From contig NC_135775.1 in assembly GCF_028453695.1 (NCBI RefSeq), positions 21,796,545 through 21,860,544 on the forward strand: a DNA stretch of 64,000 bases. The letters are read 5' to 3'. This document shows, one piece after another, positions 13,001 to 25,040 of this stretch. The notes beneath the pieces are model-generated. The model was not told the origin of the DNA. It saw nothing but the letters and a program-made list of their open reading frames with translations, and searched no databases. Source of the stretch: Augochlora pura. Lineage: Eukaryota > Arthropoda > Insecta > Hymenoptera > Halictidae. The translations under genes and the position numbers were made by a program. Every line of letters begins with the position of its first letter. The first letter of the stretch is position 1.

Positions 13001-13828
13001 GTTCACACCGGTGCTCTAATTAAGTCATTTTTACGTGCGATGCGACAGCGACGGTGAGAGCCATCTTTGCTACGGATCTTACCGACACACCGGTGATCGT
13101 TCAACACGTTCACCGACTACGAAGAAAGAAGAAACGTCTACGACGCATCCAAGATATCACGTCAATCGCGGGAGTTAATGATTCCAGGCTAACATGTTAC
13201 CTGCATGAGCGATGACACGACGTCATGGGACTTTCCTTCGACTTTACGGAAAGTTACGGCTCGAAACAAATCAACGATTTTTCTCATTTTTATTCGACAC
13301 GTCGCCACCGCGAATATTCTTAACCGAGTAGAACATAAATACTGTTAAACAAATTTATAATTTTACGTGTCCTGTGTTATTAATTCAAGCGATCGATTTT
13401 CCAATTTTCAGTCACAGAACGTTAAAGATAGGAACTTGAAAAATCCACGAAAGCAACAAGTTGTGCATCAAGTAACTTTTCAAGAATTGAAGTTTCTCTG
13501 TTCACATTTATGTTCGCTTCGCTCACCTGCCGTTCTTAGTGACGATCATCTCATTCGTCAGGCACTGGAACTTGGTCCAAAGATCCCTATCTTCGAGAGA
13601 CAAAGAAAGAGGCAGTCCCTGGCTTCCGGTGATCGTCATGCCACTGAGATTCTGCCCGGAAACCACAGTCCTCTCTTCGTTCTGCTCCTCGTGATCACCT
13701 TCCGGCGATGATCGACTCCTTGTACTGCCACGTTCCCTGTCTCGATCGTCGTGGATCTCTCTGTCTCGCTCTCGTTCGCAACACGACGATCGCGCCGGGG
13801 ATCCAGGGTTTATTGCTGGCTGCTGCAT
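10012..13828 (-). CDS. byn: brachyenteron / Brachyury T-box transcription factor
   Basis: Six exons on the minus strand: 13527-13828, 11943-12038, 11392-11635, 11176-11329, 10898-11095 and 10012-10835. All phases agree and give 605 residues. The T-box runs from about residue 78 (LEDRDLWTKFQCLTNEMIV) through GRRMFPVVKV, RWKYVNGEWVPGG, HWMKEAVSFAKVKLTN, GQIMLNSLHKYEPRVH and PETQFIAVTAYQNEEVTNLK to AKAFLDAKERP near residue 257. These blocks, in this order, are diagnostic of the Brachyury subfamily; the HLVRV and YPETQF details fit insect brachyenteron. The N-terminus is Arg/Asp/Glu-rich. The long C-terminal tail is Ser/Pro/His/Gln-rich with a short polyglutamine run from CAA/CAG codons, as expected of an activation region. 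The known role in insects is hindgut and posterior mesoderm specification. The last intron is only 62 nt. The start is the ATG at 13828; a start further upstream is not excluded. Confidence 0.95.
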
Positions 13829-13894
13829 CTTTTTTATTCTCCGACACTGCCTTCCTCAATCTTCTGTCTCTGCCGATAGCTAACTTTTAGCAGT

Positions 13895-14040
13895 TTTCTA
13901 TTCCTTTCTATTCTTGAATCTTTTAGTCTTCTATTATTCTATTTTTCTACTTTTCTCCTTCTGGTTACTTTATTCTTCTATTTTTCTATTCTTCTGAACT
14001 TCTGATCTTCAAATCTTCTATTCTTCTGATTTTCTAGTCT
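13895..14040. repeat. degenerate TTCTATT/TCTTCT pyrimidine tract
   Basis: The plus strand is almost pure pyrimidine with recurring TTCTATT and TTCTTCT units. It lies just upstream of the brachyenteron start, so it is purine-rich on the gene's sense strand. It reads as a decayed microsatellite. Confidence 0.6.
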
Positions 14041-14723
14041 TTGTCTCAACGTACTATTCGCAGCGTTTAGCGTCTAGCGTCCGTTCTTCTATTTAGAGAT
14101 CTCTCACGATAACTAAATCCTTCGCTAATGCGAATTCTTGATATTCAATTTTAAAGATGTCCAAACTTCAAGTCTCTATGATTCTATATTGCTTCCGTAT
14201 TGAAGCAAATTTAATGAACAACGTTATCGTTCTTCTTCTGCTTACATCCTAGATTGTCAATTAAGTTTCCCAATAAGAACTCTACAACTCCCTATCACCG
14301 ATCTTTAGTCTCTTAATGCCACAGCACTTCACAAATACAGTTACTTTTCGAAAAGACCAGGATTCTCCGACACTTCCACTAGACGTACTTCAATTTACCT
14401 CCGGACACCTGTTTCACCAGGCCCGAATTTCGCAGAAAACAGAGAGAACACTTGAAGGATCTACACGATCCATTGAATCCATGAATATCACTTCATGAAG
14501 CTAGCTCATATCCATTATCGGTCTACCCTGGAGAACGTACAGGAGATTCTTCCACTGGACCAATCTATGCACACGACTCGATCCAACTACAAATAAATTC
14601 TCAAAACAACAAAGAACGCCCTCGAGAGCCGAATCGATCGCTGGAACCAGCAATCGGTCCGCCGGAGGATAACGATCCTGGCGACCCTAGGTGCGTAGGA
14701 TCCGTGCGATCCTCATCGGTCGC

Positions 14724-14770
14724 GGATCGAGTTCACCGATCGAGTTCACCGATGATCGAGTTCACCGATT
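14724..14770. repeat. short tandem repeat, GATCGAGTTCACC unit
   Basis: Three near-identical copies of GATCGAGTTCACC lie in succession, spaced 14 to 17 bp, within the CpG-rich block upstream of brachyenteron. Confidence 0.85.
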
Positions 14771-17700
14771 GTCCGGTTCGCGGCAGAAACTGCGAAACGA
14801 ACAGAAAGAAAACGAACGTGGGAAAATCGGTGGAAGAAGGACGGCGCGGCGTATTCCTTCCGGAGACTGTTTCGGTCCCGGGTCCTCCGCGTGGTCCTGC
14901 TCGTAACACTTGGACGCGATATTTCACACTAGCCGGCGAAGACAAGCCCGACCGATCGCGGACCGACTGCCTCTATAGCGTCGTCTCTGTTCGACGTCTC
15001 TATCTGGCCTCTGTTCCGCGATGGTACCCGCCAATCGATGTCTGCACCGGTTGCCCCCGCCGCCGGTTCAGCCAGGTGCTAATTAAAGGTCCGAATTAGG
15101 AAGGCACGCGGAGCAGCATGGCGGCAGCCGCTGCGGTCTCCCAGCGAGTCTCGCCGCGATTGGTCGAGGCGATTTCCCTCGGCGAGGCTCGATCCTTTTC
15201 TCTTCCGAAGATCGAGGACATCGGTCGCCGCCTATCCGACCTTTCCTCGGCCAATCCTTGCCCGGTACCATTTTACGATCCCGCGTCGGTTGGTCGGTCC
15301 CACCAACGTCCATGGACACGCCAGTCCGCCCACGCCGACTCACGGTCTCGGAGCTCGCGCTACCACGATCCAGCTTTCTAGATCCACGATCGGCGCGAAC
15401 GATCGGCTCTCTCTCTATCGCAGGCGCACCACCCGTTATGATCTGTTTGTTCGCTCGAGGCTCGATGGTTCGCAATCTTCAGCTTTACTGGTCCTCTTAG
15501 TGTAATTACTTTTCCGAGTTGCTGCCTTTACGGACTTTTCGTTGATCCCTTGATCGTTCAAGCGGGATCAGTCGCGCCGAGTCCACTGGCTACGCCAGTT
15601 TTCTAGACATGTAGTGGTGATACTCGAGGACGAACCTTTCCCGGCGTCGTCGGAGTTTGAAGAATTGTGGTGATGCCGCCGGTGTGCCTTGAGGAAACTC
15701 GAAGATGACCGATCCGAGACTTGCGGAGCTACGAATCTGCCGGATGATCGGTAATTAAGTGATTTCTTTTTGATTTTTCCGAGTTATAGTCCGATTTTGT
15801 ATACATACTCTAATCTTACATCTGTCTTTTTTTGAGAAACGTCGCTATAGCAATGATTTGAGAAGGGGAGATACGATTATTCGAGCCTCGCGGCTTCTTT
15901 TTATAGTTGCCAATTGTAAAAAATTATAGAAACAAGGCGCAGGGCTCAAATAGCCGTATCTCCTTCCTTCAAGTTTCGACTTTTGTTTACAAGCTGAAGG
16001 ACAATTAGGGAGAATTGAATGTATTGTGTTTATAAGGCACGATGTTTACGTGGCGAACAATCTCTCAATGTACGCAGCACACTGTTCGTCTTTCTTGCGA
16101 TTTTATAAACGTCTCCGGTGAAAGCTGCTCTATTGAAAGTGAAGATAGCGACAATCGTAAAGAAGATTTCACTAGAACTTTCGCTGTAGACGCATCTTCT
16201 TGATATAACGTTCTTATTCATGAACAAAGGTCCTAAACAAATCAAAGATGAAGAAAGATCTCAGATAATTCGTTCACCTCGAAGTTTATCTATAAAACTG
16301 AGTCTTCATTTTATGTAGTTCTCAATTCCTGTTTCATGAAGTTGATCTATAAAAATGAACAGATTTTCCGCATGTGTGAGAAGAATAGATCCACAGTATT
16401 ACAAGCAGCATATTCAAAATATTTTCCTGTCGCCTCAATTATCCTCAGTCTCGCAACGAAATTCAAATCTGATTGAACAGTGTTATTCAATTTCCTTTAA
16501 ATTAACTTAAAACAAACGACGAACCGTGTAAATACTCCGAGGTTAATAATGCCGAATAGGAAAGCCAAGCAACGTGATTATTTCTTCGTTCGCACCGTTT
16601 CGCAATAGCTCGCGGACCGCGATGCAAGCAAACATATTCGCCTACGGTCGCATAGCAAAGCAGCCGACGCCGCGACGCGGTTGTTTCGATCGTGATGGGG
16701 TTAACGGGTTAAGGTGAAACGGTCCTGGCCACGATGGATCACCGCAGCTGCAGGCGAAAACGGTTAACCGTTCGACGGATAGACCGTACTGACCGTTCCT
16801 CGAGTCAAATGACAAAAATCAACAGCAAGTTACGTCCGGCCGGCCGATGTATCGCGAGTAGATATTTGACCAGGAGCGTTTCTTGTTTGCCGGAGCGCGC
16901 GAGTTTTGGCTGGCAAAGTAACCATTCAGCCCTGGCCGGTATTTGTCCTAGTAATTTCGTCGGGATGGAAAAAGTTGCGATATCGGTGCCGTGGCGCGAC
17001 AAGACGCAAAGTCCTCCAAGAAGTTACTTTTTAAAAGAGTGGATTTGCCATCGAGGTCCGATCATTTGTTCAACGCTTGTCCTCTCGGCTATTAACAACC
17101 GCCACCATCGCATCATTCCCTCGAATCCCTTAAACAAAATCGAGAAAGATTTACTTCAATACCACAGTATTTACATTGATAACCAGACTATATTGATTTT
17201 TATGCAAAATATCAATTTATCACAAGAAATTCGAGGGACTGTTTTCTTTCTTCAATTTATTATCAGATTGAATACTCCTCGATTCTTTTAACTGAAATAT
17301 ACAGCTACTCTGCATAAAATCTCCAGTCCACCACAGACACTGAAAGATGTCTTTTCATTTAAAGATAATAATATGCCTTAAACCCCTTGATATACAGAAC
17401 AATTACTTAGGTGCAACATCAGATAAAATAAGAGCGAATTCAAATGTCAGCGGTTCGGATAATCGAGATTTTACATTGCTGGCAACATTTGCTGATAATA
17501 TTAACACCAGAAAAGAGCACGTTATTTTATAGTAAAAGCAAGATTACGTTTACTCAAACATCATACAACTTCTATTAAAATGTTTGAATAGAGAAGTCTA
17601 TCGGAAACTTTCGCGTGAAAACATTTTTATAATTTCGATGATTGTGAAAGAAACAATCCTCAGCAGTTTTATCGACGCGTACACAGTGGCATTAGAAAGA

Positions 17701-18721
17701 CAAACCGTATCCGACACGTGCTTGTATGTCAAGAGGTCGATGGAAATGATTTTTGTAATATTTACAATAAAATCTTAAACGCTATAAAATCACAGCAATG
17801 GTATAATGGTCGTATAATGGAGACGGGAGAAGAGAAATGGTAGTTGCGATCTCAGTATCCCGTGAACGGTGGCAAGGTGCAATAAAAGAAAACCCTGACC
17901 CCCGAAAATCCTACAACGCAATGCTGATCGTAAGTCGTTTATGATACGGTTGTCCTACCTGCCGGGTAGGTAGCACGGCAGACGGATTGGGAGGTCCACG
18001 ACATTTTCGTTTTTATCGCGTTTGAAGAACGCCGCCTTCTGTTGGTTCGTCCACAATAAACATCCACGATTACAATCGCTTTGATAAACCATCACCGCCG
18101 AGAACCCGGACCGGCTTTTGTTCCTCTGTTTACAAGTTGCATTCTACCGGTGCATCCTCCGGCAGAACAACGGAAACGATTAATTCGTTTTATTGGAAAC
18201 CGACCGACGGCCTTCGCAATCTTTTTCTCCTTGGCCTACCGTGGCTATAAAGCCTCTGCCAACAACCAAAATTTCCTTACGACGGTCAAGTACAGCTAAT
18301 CCTAATGTTTTGACGTTTTTCGAAATTCCACCGCAAATATAAATTGATGGAATATTGTACAACTGACTGGCAATCTTCTTCCTCGTTTTCTGTCCTACTG
18401 TTTAAGCTCGAATCACTCTTATGGCCATTACACATGTGATAAATATTTAAATGTAGAAATAATTAATACATCTAATAGTGTAAACCATTAACGAATAATC
18501 AATGCTGCATGACATTTCAACAATTTAATATTTGATATATTTTTAGGAGGACCTTCAACTAAATTATTTACAGAAACTAATCTCAAAACATTCTCAATTA
18601 AACAAACAATTCTATAAGTCTAACTATTAAGTAACACTTGCAAACATAATATACAAGGTCTGTGCTTTCAATTAATTGTTTACAACTAATTTGTTTACAA
18701 CTTAATTGTTTACAAATCTAG

Positions 18722-19030
18722 TCAAATATCTTGATTATCTTTCGTAGGAAGAGTGTTCGAACATTTCGGTGAATCTTTCTCTTCGATCATCAGGCTCATT
18801 CGATTATCATTTTCATTTTCGGGATGGTCTTTTCTAGGACTAGCGTTGTTGCTTGATCTTCCGGCGCTGATTACTATGTAGCTTCCGTCGTTTCGCTCGG
18901 TACCGTAGCTATCATAATTCTCTCTATGGAGTATAGCTTGCATGCCCGACGGATGCACCACGGGGCCACTTCTGCCGAACCATTCCTTGTCTCTCGCGCG
19001 ATGCGAGCAATCCAGAAATGCGTTGCAATT
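18722..19030 (-). CDS. possible terminal exon of an unrecognised protein
   Basis: A frame of 103 codons starts after a possible acceptor (TTCTAG at 19031-19036 on the minus strand) and ends at TGA at 18722-18724. The translation begins NCNAFLDCSHRARDKEWFGR and runs into a hydrophilic Ser/Asn/Asp/Glu-rich tail (SYIVISAGRSSNNASPRK). It looks more like a disordered tail of a real protein than neighbouring open frames do. I do not recognise it. Partner exons would lie to the right on the minus strand; I found none I trust. Confidence 0.35.
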   Translation of the reverse strand, partial: NCNAFLDCSHRARDKEWFGRSGPVVHPSGMQAILHRENYDSYGTERNDGSYIVISAGRSSNNASPRKDHPENENDNRMSLMIEEKDSPKCSNTLPTKDNQDI

Positions 19031-22000
19031 CTAGAATTTTTCGAAAATCAAATCAAATCCATCGTTCGAGAAATAATCAAAATCCATATAAAAAATGACA
19101 AAAGGTCTAAATATATTGTCTTTTCGTCGTTATAAATCAATATGCTTAAAAAGTAGAGAAGAAACAAAAATTGTTTGGTTCTATTATGGAAATTGTTAAG
19201 GACGCAAATGTGTTAATTAATAGTAATAGAAATCGCGGTGTAAGGGGATAAACATCCATTCGAGTGTCGATCATAATTCATCGAAAGCGTGAATAGTACA
19301 GAAAATAGTATGAATTCTCAAGACAAGTGATCATTTTAATTTTACCACAAGATTATCCTCGATTCTCGATCCTCCGCATCTCTGCTGACCAGGAAACCAG
19401 CAACACTCGTTCGGTACGATTCGCGACACGATTTCCCCGTTCCCGGTGATCCTGTGAATTCTGGAGGCTCCAAGGATACCGCAGGATCTCGTCGAGATGG
19501 GAAACAGAACGGGAGGGGTCAGGTACGTCTTCGAATTGAACTGAAGGAAAAGAAAACTGATCAGAACAACGTTTGTTTTTTCGACTGTCGCATAGATATC
19601 CGTTTATTTTCTCGTTTACGATTCTTGTTTACGCTCGTTTCACTCGGATGGGACTCACACACACGCATACGCACACACGTGATCCTTGTTCGGACATTTT
19701 CTCACCGTCTCGTTCGAGGATGCAATCCTGTGTCCCCTGATTAGGAGACGATCGAGTCTGATCACTCCGATTTTCATTTTTAAGCTCAATAATACACCGG
19801 CAATACATTTATCAATGTACACACGACCGCACGAATAAAAACACGGTTCGTTCTGTGTTTTTCTCCGCCTGGCTCCATTTATCCTAACTCCGTCGGTCGT
19901 TATGCTACTTTGTTGTCGGAATTCCAGCGTGAATTCAAAGTTCGACATTCGAAATGGGATCAAACTGTTTTAAAGTCAAGGATCACTATCTGATATACAA
20001 TTCGAGCTGTTTTAATAATTTAAACAGTTTCATTATTTTAGACAATTTAAAAAGTCGGATAAGTTGACGGTTCATCGGGTCTCGAAGGTCGAAACAGCGA
20101 ATATTCGAACCCTGTTTTCCCGCAGAAACTCGATCACATCCGACGGAGTCGCTTTCGATACATCGTTCGAATTCGATACAATAAAACACGAGCCTTTAGA
20201 AGGACTTTTATCTTTTTTTTCTTTTCTTTTTTGTTTTTAACACCGACGTTGGCACTTGCAGAACTAAGAGGATGTACACAAGTATCTGTCGTCTCCTCCA
20301 TCTCTCCTCATCACCTATCCGGTTTTCTCACCGATCCACCTACCGATTACAGTTAATAAGTCGCTAATAATTAGACAGAAAGTCGTTTACGTGTTTATAT
20401 ACGCATAGGTTCGCCACACTCGCGAACATTCGGCGCCATTTCCGTTTTCTCTATCACAATCTACACATTAACGTCGTTGCCAATAACGGGGCGCCGGGTA
20501 TCAGGTCCTCGCAGACCCTATCACCGCCGTTTAAAACCCGTGAAACGTCCTGTAGTCCTATGTTACACAGTCTCCGTCATCAAGACAGACCGCAAAAAGT
20601 AACAAAATTAGTTAAAATTTTCAAGTAATCAACGCGCCGCTGCTCTCGTCGTAGGATTCGCAACTCCCGGCGGGTTTCTAACGATGAAATGTTCGTTGAC
20701 GGCGTTGTCCTTGTTTCTGGATCGATGATCACGCGTATCGATCATTATACAAGTGTCTTCTCACAAAGGTATCGAACCAGTGCAAATTCGTTCGCACTTC
20801 CAGACAAGATAATAGAATATACGAAGGAAACAAATGTTTTGTAGATACGAATCTCGTTCGTTCTGTTTTAATTTTTTGGTTTACACATGATTCACGAGCC
20901 AGAATCGAAGGTAGCCGATGGTCGATCGTTTAATTGCAAACGGTTCTACGATAAAATGCGTTACGCTGTTTTTATCACAACTCGTCATCGACCGACGCGT
21001 CACGATAATAATCGTTCCTCTATAACTACATCGTTCAATTTCCTTCTTTCCGTGTTTTCTTTTTGTTGTTGTTTCGTTTAAAACAAATCACAGCATTATA
21101 CATCATTACATGTTTCCCGGACGTACATTCGTCCAATAGAAGGTAAACGAATGTGCACACCTGTCGAAGGTGTTGCCTACGGACAATAATAATAATTATA
21201 AACCTCAACGTTTCATTCTTCCTAAATCGAACAGTGTTCAAGCTGTCTGCTCGACAGAACGTTGCGTCACGCTGAACAACATGATGCTCCTCGGGATCCT
21301 CGTGATTCATAGTTTCAATTAACGCGTTCTGTATTGGACACACTACGACGTCAAGAGATTTTCGCTTGTGTCGATGCACATCGATTTGTCGCATTGTACT
21401 ATGACAATATCTAACACATTTCCAATATGAAGTTAGTCTCTGCATAAAGATCCACCCGGTTATTTACTTTTCGCAGGAAGTTTAGATTGTCAATCTATCC
21501 TTAATAGATACATAATTTCTTGAAAGAAAGTTCACATTGATAATCGTCAGAATAATTTTCAGAATTTTTTGAACATTGTTCGAGGAAACGAGGAGGACTG
21601 TGCAATTCAGCGTGAATCCTCGCCTCCGATCTGGAGCGATCGAGCGAACAGAACGAGGGAAGAAGAAGTTATGGTGTTCCTTAGAACGCGACAATACGTG
21701 TTACGCAAGCGCGACGGTGAACGTGAAATAAAAGCTTCGCTTTTGATTTGGTCCCATGATAGGTACAGGGTTAGCCGGCATGAATTACTCTGTTCAAGTC
21801 GATCAACGTGGCTCGCTAACGCCGACACGGGGATTCAGAACTCGATCATAAAAGTATAGTATATATATTCGTCGAAAATTCGTTTGCTCGTCCTCGATTT
21901 CGAACGGTGTGTGCTGGGATTAAAAAACGTCTTTTATCAAATCGATAAACGCGTGGAGTCGAACCGGTCACTCTCTTCTTTTTTTTTTGAAACTGTAGTT

Positions 22001-22151
22001 TGTAAACTCGAGTTTCGAAAGCCCTCGGAGTGTTCAGGAGTTTCGAGTACCTTTTTAAAAACTCTCTTTCTCTCGTTCGCATTTGAGTACCAAAATTGAA
22101 CGTGCGTCGAATATAATGGAACGGAAGGCCTCCAACTTCCTCAACATCCTT

Positions 22152-22379
22152 CACACTAGAACTACCAATTAGGTCAAAAACAGAGCAATTGCAGATTTAT
22201 TGCGATCTTTGAATCTGCGAAGTAAATCGTCCATTAATTTAGATATACAATTGATATTCGTTTGTTTAGATATATTGTGAATGCACGCAGAAATAAATTT
22301 TCTAATGAACGAAATGTTTGAGTCACTGAGAAAGTCTTTCTAATAGTAAAATTCTTGACTGCTTGATATTTCTAGTGTT
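22152..22379. mobile_element. MITE-like element, CACTAGAACTACC terminus
   Basis: The left end reads CACACTAGAACTACC and the right end, on the opposite strand, reads AACACTAGAAATATC. The two ends form imperfect terminal inverted repeats about 228 bp apart around AT-rich, non-coding DNA. The left terminus is shared with the element at about 36516. No transposase is present. Confidence 0.5.
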
Positions 22380-23050
22380 GAAGAACGTAGCATGGATGAA
22401 CCCCTTGCCTTAATATCAAGTTTATCTCAATGAGAAACTTATTCCGTTTGGCAAACCCATTTTCACTGGTTTCTCGCAAATATGAGAAAAAAGAAAACGG
22501 AGATTGTGATAAATAATCGCAGTACGGCGTTCAATAATTTCGGAGAAGGCAACAAGTTGATCCAGATGTTTAAAACGTGAATTATCTGGTGTAAGTAATT
22601 CGAAAAGATTCCGAATTTTCTATAAATCTGACAATGAATACACGATAAAACGGGTATATAAAAAATTCAATTAGCTACTCTTATCGTCTACGATTTCTGC
22701 TCGGAAATTCATCGATCCGTTTCGTCGCTTTACGCGCATTGATATTGTATAGAGATATTAAGATCGCGTATATTCCTGACGGGAGCTATCGTTCCTTGCT
22801 TAGGCGAGCGAGTTCTGAATACAAAGTACCGTGTAATCCCTTCGAATAAGGTTGTTTCCCAAAACCGGAAGGGTTGTTATTCGGCCCCTCGACTTCCTGC
22901 GTGCAGAATGTTTCATTGTTTTCACTTTTATTTATACGTTTCTCCGCGCGGCAATACGTGTCGTCTAAAATTCTACTATTTATGTACTTTGTCGCGCGAT
23001 TTTCGTTCCTCCATTATTATAAGTATAATATATATATACTTTTTTTAAAT

Positions 23051-23071
23051 GTATATATATATATATATATA
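23051..23071. repeat. (TA)n microsatellite
   Basis: An uninterrupted run of about ten TA units, seen directly. Confidence 0.9.
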
Positions 23072-23490
23072 ATTTAACATATTTTGATAAACCATCGTCC
23101 GTACACTAGCTTTGTGTATCGTCGACGATACCTAACAACTTGATGGAAGATGTCGAACGAATTCTTTCATCGACACATTTTGATTATACTTTTCAATTAG
23201 ACCGAGCAATCAACAGGTGTCCAAAATTCATCCCATTTCCGTTGAAAACAAGGATAAGGTGGGAGCTTTGAGGATTTTGGAATTTTCAAGATTAGCAGAA
23301 TTCTCAAAGTTTCTACAATCATTTCATAATTGAATATCAGTCCCCAATATTTCGAATTCTTCAACTTGTTTATGTTTAGTTGCTCAAACTTAGATTTAAG
23401 ATTAGCTATATCTTAGAATGAATTGTAGAATTCCCTTGGAAAATTCTGGGATCACGAGGACGGAGAATCTAACAAAATCTTGATTAGACT

Positions 23491-23688
23491 TTAACAGAAT
23501 CTTGAATTTGTTTTCTGCGATTTTGCTGGTTGCTCGGCCAGCTTCTGACGTACGAGACGCTTGGATATCGTGCTGTTTTTGATTTTTCTGCGTTTCGCTC
23601 GACCGCGAATTCGGACTTTCCACGGTCGCCTGGAAGGCACAATCTCGGCGAGCATGGATCGCCGATACGTTTCGTACGCCATATGCAA
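23491..23688 (-). CDS. possible small basic protein or exon, doubtful
   Basis: ATG-initiated frame of 65 codons: MAYETYRRSMLAEIVPSRR then an Arg/Lys-rich stretch (WKVRIRGRAKRRKIKN) and KRLVRQKLAEQPAKSQK. It is strongly basic, with an even codon spread, and lies in a GC-richer island inside AT-rich DNA. The opposite strand is also open for about 95 codons here, which weakens the call. I do not recognise it and cannot tell whether it is a small nuclear protein, one exon, or chance. Confidence 0.25.
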   Translation of the reverse strand: MHMAYETYRRSMLAEIVPSRRPWKVRIRGRAKRRKIKNSTISKRLVRQKLAEQPAKSQKTNSRFC

Positions 23689-25040
23689 TATCTCCGAAGT
23701 CCGTTGCCCTTGTACAAGTCGAAGAAACGTTTATTGTTCTCGTATAAAATGAAAAGAGAAATCAACGAATCGCACTTTAGGAAGACGTCCATAGAGCGAT
23801 TTGATCACCACGATTAACAAAACATGGACTGACTCAAGATGGAGTCTTCACCCTGTACAAAGTGTCGTCGGCGTCGAAGACGGTAATTTAATCCTAAATA
23901 AAAGCGGACGCTGTCAGGCGTCCTTGGCGAATCGCTAATCCCCTTCACGGACCATTTGAACTTTCTAAATTAAGATAATCTTGCAGAATCATACGTAATT
24001 ATATTTAATGCTTTACCTATCGAGTGGCTAACTAATGGTATCTTAGAAATTAATGAAATTTAATCAAGAAATTAACGTGTGCGATACTAATTAATAAAAC
24101 TTTCTTTTGCAAGTCCTATTGAAAATTCTTAAGGTTTCTCTAGAAACCTATTAATTCATTTGAATCGTATAAAGTTATAAACTGACGAATCGTTCCTCTT
24201 CTTTCCTTTTTCTAGAAACCACATTTTGAGGTGTTCTCGATGAAGCTATTTCAATCCAGGTAAATTCAAATACTAATGATGCAATTGAGTTAATACAATT
24301 ATTTGCCATTCAATAAGTAAAGCGATAAGAAGAACTGGACCATTCTCAAATAATGAAAAATTCGTATAGAAAATCCTATCGGCAACAATAAGAATGGATC
24401 CATTCTCGCCAGTGTCTCTTGAGTTACAACAAACGGCCAAATCATTTGGAACTCGTATCTTTGGTAACCTCGCTTTTTTCGCTCGGTTTGCTTAACTCTA
24501 ACAGCAGAAACGGACTATTGTAATCACGATCAACGGATCGTGAGTCGATGCGTAACACATTTGATTGTTTTACGACAAAGTACGATCGAAAGACTATCTA
24601 ATTGTACACTAAACTATGTGTACAACTAGTCTCTTCATCGACCTCGTGTTACTTGTAGCATACACTTTATATACTTGGACGCAACGTTATAGTTGTTCGA
24701 CACTTTGACTGCCAAATGAACAACCTCAGAGAACTCATAAAATCAAAGCAATTTTGAAACGGGAATAATAGAATTAATATCTATTTTACTGCGTAATTCT
24801 ATAACCTTCTTAAACTTTGAAGATCTCAGCCTTCGGAACATTATATCAGTATAAAAACTAATTTTTAAACTCAACAAAAAATTCCTCGATGAAGCGGCAG
24901 TCAACCTGTTGAAGCTATTTCATAGACCTGTTTCCCAAAATCAGATATCACCTCGAATCGCAAAACGCAGGCATATTGATCGAGGGTGCTGACGATCCGT
25001 TCGGGAAACGTTGCGGCCCACGAAAGGGTTAAAGATCCGC

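Larger units (their letters stand above)
13829..18721. other. brachyenteron upstream region, no supported gene
   Basis: This is sequence upstream of a developmental regulator. It includes a degenerate TTCTATT-type pyrimidine tract (about 13895-14040), a CpG-rich block at about 14600-15750 with a short tandem repeat, and AT-rich DNA beyond. A 185-codon open frame at 16734-17291 (+) has no family resemblance and unnatural composition, so I treat it as chance. Promoter and enhancer function is inference from position. Confidence 0.5.
19031..25040. other. largely non-coding, AT-rich region downstream of the HMG-box gene
   Basis: There is no supportable gene apart from a doubtful small frame at 23491-23688 (-). 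The region holds one inverted-repeat element at about 22152-22379 and a (TA)n run at 23051-23071. Its right end is presumably the 3' UTR and flank of the minus-strand HMG-box gene. Confidence 0.45.

Noticed and set aside
16734..17291. 185-codon open frame on the plus strand, the longest unexplained one in the left half
   Set aside because: The translation shifts from Arg/Ser-rich to Ile/Asn-rich with the local base composition, has no motif, and lacks supporting splice or upstream features.
21035..21445. 136-codon minus-strand frame
   Set aside because: It includes a run of isoleucines from an AT repeat and a Lys/Asn tail, with no clear acceptor or donor; evidence was too weak to list as an exon.
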